From Pseudacidobacterium ailaaui (lineage in GTDB: Bacteria; Acidobacteriota; Terriglobia; Terriglobales; Acidobacteriaceae): DNA of 64,000 bases. The first letter of the stretch is position 1. Every line of letters starts with the position of its first letter. A model generated the notes under the pieces. That model saw only the letters and a program-made list of their open reading frames with translations, was not told the DNA's origin and did no database searches. A program made the position numbers and the translations under genes. Below are positions 1 to 7,200 of this stretch, one piece after another. The stretch spans positions 2,511,001 to 2,575,000 of the forward strand of contig NZ_JIAL01000001.1 of NCBI RefSeq assembly GCF_000688455.1. Direction: 5' to 3'.

Positions 1-196
1 TCACCAGCTCAACCCGTGGTGGAATCGGGGGGGGCAGAGCAGGCAGAGCAGGATAATGGGCCATGGCTGATGGCGGAGGTACAGGGGCCTGGGCCTGTTG
101 AGGAAGCAGGGGCTTCTCCTTGTGACTGCACCCGGTCACAGAGAGCAGGAAAGAGAGTGCTGCTGCGAGCACCGCGGTCCGACAGGCGGTGTTCAT
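1..196 (-). CDS. Lipoprotein, N-terminal part (runs off the left edge)
   Basis: Reading the minus strand from ATG at 196 gives a signal peptide with an Arg in the n-region, a hydrophobic core and the lipobox V-T-G-C at about residue 23, followed by a Pro/Ala/Gln-rich tail that is still open at base 1. The start overlaps the stop of the histidine kinase in an ATGA tetranucleotide (196-193), the usual sign of translational coupling. It is therefore the third gene of the two-component operon. The Pro-rich mature region suggests a linker or surface-anchored protein; the function cannot be told from 65 residues. Confidence is high that it is translated, low for role. Confidence 0.72.
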   Translation of the reverse strand, partial: MNTACRTAVLAAALSFLLSVTGCSHKEKPLLPQQAQAPVPPPSAMAHYPALPALPPPIPPRVELV

Positions 197-2139
197 CCCC
201 AAGGCTCCTTTGCAAAAGGCATGCTTTTAACCGCATCTGCATCCAGATGCCCACGCAGTCTGGAGTCGGAAGCGGTCAGGGCCGGAATCTGCAGAGTGAA
301 AGTTGTTCCTTTGCCTACCTCTGATTCTACGCTAATCTGTCCGTTGTGCATCTGAACGATGCGATAGGTCATGGCCAGCCCGATTCCGCTGCCTTCCTTT
401 TTGGTTGTGAAGTAGAGATTAAAGATTTTTGAGCGGATGTCAGGGGGAATGCCCTCGCCTTCATCGCTGATCCGCAGATAGCCCCAGCGCCCATCTTCAC
501 TGAGAGTGACGCGGAGAACACCCCCTTCCGGCATGGCCTGTGCCCCGTTCAGGACAATATTCAAAACAGCCTGCTTCATCAGGTCTGCATCGATTTTGGC
601 CATGACCGGATGCGCGGGCATGGAATGGACAACATGTACATTCCTTGTTTCCAGTTCAGCCGAGGCGAGGGCCAGCACGGCGTAGACTACCGGTCGGAGG
701 TCCTGCTCCAGGAGTTTCAGCTCAACCGGCCGTGAGAAATCGACCAGCGTTTGGACGACACGGTCCAGGCGCTGAATTTCATTCTGGATAACATCGAGGT
801 GGCGTTTGGCAGAAGCGTCGTTGGTGGTAAGTTTATTGCGCAGCAGTTCCAAATGTACCACGATTGCATTGATGGGGTTCTTTACCTCGTGGCCGACTCC
901 GGAAGTAAGCTGGCCAAGGGCGGCCATGCGGCGCGAGATTTCCAGCTCTGACTCGATTTCCTGCACGGATTCAAGATCATGCAGAGTGAGCAGAGATCCA
1001 AGGCCATGCCGCTGCTGTGAAGCACGATCGTCATAAATAAAGTCCAGTGAAATTTCGACACGCCGTCCTGTTTCTGTTGTGATCTCTTCCTGTACCAGTC
1101 CGAGCCCGCGGTCGAATGCTTCACGCACAATCCTGCCGAGAATTGTGGAGGAATCGAAGATTTCCTGTGCGCTGGCGCCGAGGATCGTATTACGGTCCTT
1201 CCCGAGAAAACGCTCTACTGAGCTGGACACCAGAACGGCACGGCCGTCGCGTGTGAATAAAATAATGCCATCCTGCAGGTTGGAGAGGATCTGATCAAGG
1301 TTTTCCTTCAGAGAAGAAAAGACCTCTTCCACATTCCTCATGCGCCTGCCGAGGCGTTCAATTTTGTTGGAGACCTGAAGAATCGCGTCACCATTGTGGT
1401 CTGAGGGTTCAGGTTCAGTTGCTACGGGGCCAGTTTCCTGCGCCTGGATCTCTGCGGTCAGTAGATCAAGACGTTTGCTGATTCCTTCGATAGGTTTGAA
1501 GGTATAGGTGGCCACAAGTGCCGCGACCACAAGAGAGATGACCACAGCAAAACCAATCAGGCTGGCCGCTTCCAGAAACCATGGGCGGAAGGCATTGCTT
1601 AAAAACGTGGTCCGGATGCCAATGTGCACAGTCACAAAAGGCTGGTTGTTGCGCTCCAGGGCAAGAGAAACATCGTAAACGCGCGGCGGACCGAAGACCA
1701 CCTTCAGAATCTGCACCATAGACGCCTTGCGAAGAGAAGCATAGGCAGGACGCTGAGGAACAATCTGGTCCTGAAGAACGGGGTCGGTGCTCAGATAGGC
1801 GCGGCCGTTCTGGTCAGCAATGGAGATGTCAAAGACCGTGGGCGAGTAACTGATTACAGAATTAAGAAGCGCTGTCAGCGCGGTGTCTTGGCGCAGCGCA
1901 TTGCTTACGGCCGTGCGCACGGCAGCCGGATCATTTGGGTCAAAGGGCTGGTTGCGGGTCCCATTCTCGATGGCCTGCCGCGTCGCGAACAAGAGCTGGT
2001 GCGCAACAATGTCGGTTGCATTGTAAGACTGGTCAATGTGCTGTTGCAGCAACTGGCTGAAATAAAGCCAGGAAAAGACGGACACTACGGCAAACACGAG
2101 TCCGGTAATCGCAAGAACAAGTTTCGTCTTCAGCCGCAT
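193..2139 (-). CDS. Membrane sensor histidine kinase, NtrB/AtoS type
   Basis: This 648-aa protein has a transmembrane segment at about 9-31, an extracytoplasmic sensor region to about 185, a second membrane segment near 190-213, a HAMP-like coiled linker, a PAS domain (about 275-385), a HisKA dimerisation domain with the H-box S-G-V-G-H-E-V-K-N-P (phospho-accepting His near 415) and a HATPase_c domain with N, G1 (D-E-G-E-G-I) and G2 (G-S-G-I-G-L-A) boxes. The H-E-V-K-N-P form is typical of NtrB/AtoS kinases that serve sigma-54 activators, and such a regulator lies directly upstream at 2246-3646. The sensed ligand is unknown; the large periplasmic loop suggests an external signal. Confidence 0.93.
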   Translation of the reverse strand: MRLKTKLVLAITGLVFAVVSVFSWLYFSQLLQQHIDQSYNATDIVAHQLLFATRQAIENGTRNQPFDPNDPAAVRTAVSNALRQDTALTALLNSVISYSPTVFDISIADQNGRAYLSTDPVLQDQIVPQRPAYASLRKASMVQILKVVFGPPRVYDVSLALERNNQPFVTVHIGIRTTFLSNAFRPWFLEAASLIGFAVVISLVVAALVATYTFKPIEGISKRLDLLTAEIQAQETGPVATEPEPSDHNGDAILQVSNKIERLGRRMRNVEEVFSSLKENLDQILSNLQDGIILFTRDGRAVLVSSSVERFLGKDRNTILGASAQEIFDSSTILGRIVREAFDRGLGLVQEEITTETGRRVEISLDFIYDDRASQQRHGLGSLLTLHDLESVQEIESELEISRRMAALGQLTSGVGHEVKNPINAIVVHLELLRNKLTTNDASAKRHLDVIQNEIQRLDRVVQTLVDFSRPVELKLLEQDLRPVVYAVLALASAELETRNVHVVHSMPAHPVMAKIDADLMKQAVLNIVLNGAQAMPEGGVLRVTLSEDGRWGYLRISDEGEGIPPDIRSKIFNLYFTTKKEGSGIGLAMTYRIVQMHNGQISVESEVGKGTTFTLQIPALTASDSRLRGHLDADAVKSMPFAKEPWG

Positions 2140-2245
2140 TTCTGGTCCTTAAAAAGTAAGAAAGAGGAGGGAACAACTCTACAGCCCTCTTTGCTGCTGA
2201 ATGTGCATTATTGTATCGCCAACCAGGCGAATGGCTGGTGAAATC

Positions 2246-3646
2246 TTAATCGTCAGACTCAACGCCGTTTCCGGATCCCCCATATTCTTTCAGCTTGTTG
2301 TGAAGGGTCTTGAGGCTGATGCCCAGGATCTCTGCTGCTTTCGTCTTATTGTTGTTCGTGGATTCCAGGGTCTTCATAATCAGACGGCGTTCGGCCTCAT
2401 CGACGGTGGTGCCTACCTCGACCTGAACAACATTTCCTGGGCCCTCCGGCAGATGTTTGGCAGGTCTGCTGCCAAATCCTGGGGGGAGATGTTTCGGTTC
2501 CAGATAACCATTGCCACATAGAATCACGGCGCGCTCAATCGTATTCCGTAATTCACGAACATTTCCGGGCCAGTCATAGGCCATCAGACGGTCCATCATC
2601 TCAGAAGTCACCCCTGCCACCTGACGGTCATGCTTTTCGTTCATGTCGCGCAGCATGGAGTCTACAATTTCAGCGATGTCCTCTTTGTGTTCGCGCAGGG
2701 GAGGCATGTGGATATTGAAGACATTCAGGCGGTAATAGAGGTCTCCGCGGAGGTGGCCGTCCGCTACGGCGGTTTCGGGGTCTTTGTTTGTGGCGGCCAG
2801 GACCCGAACATCGACCGGGGATTCGACTTTGCTGCCTAGACGGCGTAATCTTCGGTCTTCCAGCACACGCAGAAGTTTTGCCTGTGTGCCAATTGGCATT
2901 TCACCGATTTCATCCAGCAGCAAAGTACCCTCTTCGGCCAGCTCAAAGCAGCCGGCGCGACGCTCCAGCGCGCCTGTGAAAGCACCTTTCTCATGGCCAA
3001 AGATTTCACTTTCGATCAGAGTTTCCGGGATTGCGGCGCAGTTTACGGCGACAAAAGGCTTGCTTTTGCGCGGGCTCAGGTCATGAAGGGTACGTGCTAC
3101 AAGCTCTTTGCCGGTACCGCTTTCACCGGTAATCAGAACAGAAACATTGTTGCAGGCAATGCGCTCGATGAGAGCATAAAGCTCCTGCATTTTTCTGGAG
3201 GAACCTACCAGATGGCCGAGTACCCCGGTTTCGCGCAGTTTACGGCGCGTCACCTCAAGTTCCAGCTGGGTTTCCCGCTGGCGAGTAGCATTGGCAAGAA
3301 TTGTGCGCAGGCGGTTGGGATCAATCGGCTTCTGGATGAAGTCGTAGGCGCCCATTTTCATGGCCTCTACGGCCTGTTCAATGCTGCCCTGAGCGGTGAG
3401 GACGATGACTGCAAGGTTCTCCAGCTTCAGCTCTCCCAGACGCTCCAGAAGCTGCAGGCCGTCCATGCGAGGCATCTTCAGGTCAGTGATAATAATCCCT
3501 GGCTGCCAGGCTTGGGCACGGTCCAGTCCTTCTAGCCCATCGCGCGCTGTCTCTGTTCGGTAACCCCAGCCGGAGACCAGTTCTGCCAGTCCCGTCAGAG
3601 CATTTTCTTCGTCTTCAACGATCAGGACTTTTTCTTGAATCGGCAT
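2246..3646 (-). CDS. Sigma-54-dependent response regulator, NtrC family
   Basis: A 466-aa NtrC-type activator. The N-terminal receiver has the acidic pair E-D-E and the phospho-acceptor Asp in D-L-K-M-P-R-M-D-G. The central AAA+ domain carries Walker A G-E-S-G-T-G-K-E, the sigma-54 contact loop G-A-F-T-G-A and Walker B L-L-L-D-E-I-G-E-M. The C-terminus is a Fis-type helix-turn-helix (A-A-E-I-L-G-I-S-L-K-T-L). The start is placed at ATG 3646 because AAGGA lies about 12 nt before it and the receiver begins right after; the frame stays open to 3694. It lies 106 bp upstream of the kinase on the same strand and is its likely partner. Confidence 0.93.
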   Translation of the reverse strand: MPIQEKVLIVEDEENALTGLAELVSGWGYRTETARDGLEGLDRAQAWQPGIIITDLKMPRMDGLQLLERLGELKLENLAVIVLTAQGSIEQAVEAMKMGAYDFIQKPIDPNRLRTILANATRQRETQLELEVTRRKLRETGVLGHLVGSSRKMQELYALIERIACNNVSVLITGESGTGKELVARTLHDLSPRKSKPFVAVNCAAIPETLIESEIFGHEKGAFTGALERRAGCFELAEEGTLLLDEIGEMPIGTQAKLLRVLEDRRLRRLGSKVESPVDVRVLAATNKDPETAVADGHLRGDLYYRLNVFNIHMPPLREHKEDIAEIVDSMLRDMNEKHDRQVAGVTSEMMDRLMAYDWPGNVRELRNTIERAVILCGNGYLEPKHLPPGFGSRPAKHLPEGPGNVVQVEVGTTVDEAERRLIMKTLESTNNNKTKAAEILGISLKTLHNKLKEYGGSGNGVESDD

Positions 3647-3886
3647 AGATACTGCGCATTTCCTTGTTGAAAGAGGCTCTTTCGTTTGTAACACGGGGCC
3701 GCTTGGTTTGACTCACAAAAGGCGAGTCAGGAAAGGTCTGATGCAGCTCCTGTTTTGTAGTAAAATAAGAGTGCATATCCGAGGTCCTTCTTCCGGAAGT
3801 CCGGATACCCCAAAGCTTTGTTGGCGAGCTTTCCAGCCCCTGAACATAGCGACACTTAATGATGATTTTGAGGAGACAGAGTTTCC

Positions 3887-4066
3887 ATGGCTAAAATCGC
3901 CAAAACAGCAGACCGCAAAAAGGTAATGGATACGTCTAAGAGCACCGACTGTCCAAAATGCAGTAAGCCTACCAGAATTGTAAAGCGAGTTAAGGACCGT
4001 GAGCGCGGGATTCCCGGTGGAATCTACATCTCATGCTCTGCCTGTGATTTCTACGAAAAACTCTAA
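3887..4066 (+). CDS. 59-aa zinc-ribbon protein
   Basis: A short gene starting at ATG 3887 with GAGGAG about 11 nt upstream. It encodes a basic N-terminus (M-A-K-I-A-K-T-A-D-R-K-K), then C-P-K-C and, 25 residues later, C-S-A-C, followed by D-F-Y-E-K-L and TAA. Two CxxC knuckles at this spacing make a treble-clef or rubredoxin-like zinc ribbon, as in small ribosome- or nucleic-acid-associated proteins. It has its own leader of over 100 bp and is followed by two stem-loops, the second a canonical terminator, so it looks monocistronic. No specific family is recognised. The strong ribosome site, cysteine pattern and terminator support it being a real gene. Confidence 0.78.
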   Translation: MAKIAKTADRKKVMDTSKSTDCPKCSKPTRIVKRVKDRERGIPGGIYISCSACDFYEKL

Positions 4067-4129
4067 ACTCTGGTATAACGACGCGAAGGGCCGGCATCGA
4101 TTTTTCGGCCTTTACGTTTTAACTCCAGG

Positions 4130-4155
4130 AGCAGCCTTGCGAGGCTGCTTTTTTT
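4130..4155 (+). terminator. Rho-independent terminator of the zinc-ribbon gene
   Basis: The stem AGCAGCC / GGCTGCT (7 bp, loop TTGCGA) runs straight into seven T residues. A weaker 8-bp stem with one G-T pair lies just before it at 4086-4113 (AAGGGCCG / CGGCCTTT) and may act as a first stop. Confidence 0.88.
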
Positions 4156-4197
4156 GTCCTGTTGTGCCGCTTCCCGGATTCTTTCTCGAAAAAGAAA

Positions 4198-4225
4198 GCG
4201 GTAGCAGGTTCCGCAATGCTACCGC
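4198..4225 (-). terminator. Terminator of the giant lipoprotein gene
   Basis: The perfect 9-bp inverted repeat GCGGTAGCA / TGCTACCGC with a 10-nt loop lies 31 bp beyond the stop at 4256. Read on the minus strand the stem is followed by TTTCTTTTTC, the expected U-rich tract. Confidence 0.75.
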
Positions 4226-4255
4226 CCAAAAAGCCTGAAAAGGCAAACTTGAAGC

Positions 4256-7200
4256 TCATGGTCCTTGCACGGCTATGCCAAGGACTGTATAAGCAGGCAC
4301 CTGAATATTGGCGGTGTATGATCCGTTCGACTGTGTAAGTGCCAGCGACTGGCTGTTGATTCTCTGCCCATCCACAATCTGGTAAAGCACGGCGTGAGGA
4401 GAAGAGTAGCCGGTGTTTTGCAGATTGATCGTGATGGAGGAATAGTTTGCTGACGTCGGGTTGATGATCAGCAGAGAATCCTGGTTGGGCGTATAGAATG
4501 CAGTGGTTACTAAACCTCCGCCACCCGAGGGCGGGGCAATAGAAGCTGCCATGTAACCACCGGAGTTCATGTCCAGATAACTGGAGGAGGCCATGAGCTG
4601 GTAGGCGTAGAACTGCGGGTACGGTTGCGGAGTGCTATTGGTAGTGTATTGGCAATCCATATGGCTATCCCAGGTCCCGATGATGCAGAAGTAGGGATAG
4701 TTTGTAGCGGCGTAATAGGCCAAATCCCCTGGTACAGCTGCTGTTCCGGAGTAAACGGTGTTGAGCAGATCACTGACGTACATCGCGTTCCAGAGGGGAG
4801 CATAAGTGGGGTCGTTCCGGCAGCAGTCCTGAATAAATGCCCAGTTGGTATTGAATTCATCCACGTAGATGGGTGTGAGTGCGCCTGCGGGCTGTTGTCC
4901 CGCCGCAACCAGGGACGCCACCTTTGCAAACTGCGATGCCGCGCCTCCCGGTGCCTGAGTTCTTTGATACAGAGAGTTGTTGCCGTTGTAAGTGTCCCAG
5001 GTGGCATTCACATCCTGACTAGCCATGATGTAGTTGTGGTAACTTACGAAGTCCACATAAGGCGCGGTGGAAGAATTGGTAAGCAAGGCTGTGATCCAGG
5101 TCTGGTTGGCCCCGGCTGTGGTTGGGCCTCCGACGCGGATGGTGGCGCCATCGGCAGCGGCCTGCTGCTTCATAAGCGGAGCAGCGGCAGCATAAAGTGC
5201 GAGATAGGTATTCAACCGGTTCGTGTTACCACATAAGCTTCCGGAATCTGGCTCATTCCAGATCTCATAGTCGGTCACAACTCCGGGAAATTTCTGATCC
5301 ATATGGGCGACGTAGGAAGCTGCCAACTGGGCCCAGGTATTGATGTTTGTCGGTGCGACAGTGGTATTTCCCGCTCCGCAGGGGTTGGGATTCGGTTGCA
5401 GCCAGACCGGAGTATAGGCAACTTGCAGGATGACATGGACTCCAAGTGCTTGCAAGTTAGCAATTAACGGATCAATCTTGGTCCAGTCTGGAGTTTGAGT
5501 TGCATAAACCAACGGCACGTTCGCGTAAGTGCGCGAGACCTTGAATCCAGCACTAGCTGCCAGTGCCATATCTGAGGGATTGTGTAGGCCGTCCAGGTGA
5601 TTAATGGCCAGAATGCCTGATGGAATGGGGTACTTCGTGTTGTTTCGAGAACCAAAATCAACACTGATTCCAGAAAAGACGTTGACGACGGCACCACTTG
5701 TTTTGTTGAGAGTGGGATCGGTGACCCGAACCGTATGTTTTCCCGGAGTGGCCGGTGCTGTATAGAGGCCATCGCCGGCGATGGTACCAACGGTCGTGTT
5801 GCCTCCCACGATGTTGTCTACCGAAAAGGTCACATTATTGTCAGGAACATTGCAGATCTGTCCCTGGAAGGTCTGCTGTCCATTCACGGGAATGGAAGAG
5901 ACGTAAGGATCAATGGTGAACAGCGGGCTGGTCGTAACGCTGATGGTAGTAGAAGCGGAGGCCGATGTTACCGCCTGGCTTACCGCTTTGACGGTATGCG
6001 TTCCAGTCGATGCCGGGGCTGTATAAAGTCCTGAAGTAGAGATGAAGCCAACGCTGCTGCTTCCATTCTGGACTCCATCCACATACCATGTCACAGCCTG
6101 ATTAGAGTTATTGCGGACTGTGGCGGCGAACTGCTGCTGGCCCGAGGGCAGAACACAGGAGGAGCGTGGCGTAATTTGAACGCTTGTTGATGTATCTCCC
6201 ACGATCCCTGTGCCGGTGTAGGAAACTGTAGCCGGGCTGCCGGATGCATTAAACGATACGGTGAAGGCGCCGGAAACGGATCCTGTCGCAGTAGGAGTGA
6301 AGACTACGCTGATCGAGCAACTGGAGTTTCCAGCTAAGGTGCCGTTACTGCTTCCGTTGGGAATGCATGTATTGGTTACCTGGAACTCGTTGCTGCCGGT
6401 GACGGCAATGGAATTGATGGTGAGCGGCGTGGGCTGCTGATTAGTCAGGGTCACGGTTTGCGGCGTGCTGGAGCGGCCTACAATCTGGTTGCTGAAGCCC
6501 AGACTATTGTTGCTCAGCGTTACGGGAGCATAAGCGTTGCCCGCAATGGCAACCGTTTGCGGCGAGTTGCTGGCATTGTCGGTGATGGTAAGGTTTGTAC
6601 TACTGTACCCAACTGCGGTGGGAGCATAGGTGATGGAGATGGTGCAGGAACCGCCTGCTGCCAGCGTCCCTCCGCAGTTATTGGTCTGCTGAAATGGTGC
6701 GGAAATCTGTATCGAAGAAATGGTAATGGCCGTAGATTGTCCATTCGTGAGTGTGATCGTCGCCGGAGAACTGGTTGTGCCGATCGGCTGATTTGCAAAG
6801 GTGTACTGTTTTGGCGAAACCGTAACGTTGCCCGTACCTCCTGTTGAAGTCGACGAACCTGTTCCCGAACCTGAAAGATAGAGCTGCGTGACCGCACCAG
6901 TGCTCAGCTTCGCATTTACGACACCAGTAAAGGCCCCGGCCGTTGCAGGTGTTGAAGTTACTGAGATGTTGCAGCTGGCGCCAGCAGCCAGAGTATTCGG
7001 ACTGATCGGGCAAGTGTTTGTTTGTGAGAAATTGCCGTTCACCGTGATGGTGTTCAGAGTTAGCGCTCCTGTGGTGGTATTCGTGAGCGTGGCTGTCTGC
7101 GGAGAACTCTGTGAGCCTGTGGTTACAGGATCAAAGCTGAGTGAGGTTGGATTAAACAGTAAGGACCCTGTTGTCCCCGTACCTGTGAGCGGAACAGACT

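Noticed and set aside
1624-2241. A 205-aa plus-strand frame opposite the histidine kinase
   Set aside because: The kinase frame on the other strand has full domain support; this one is low-complexity and basic.
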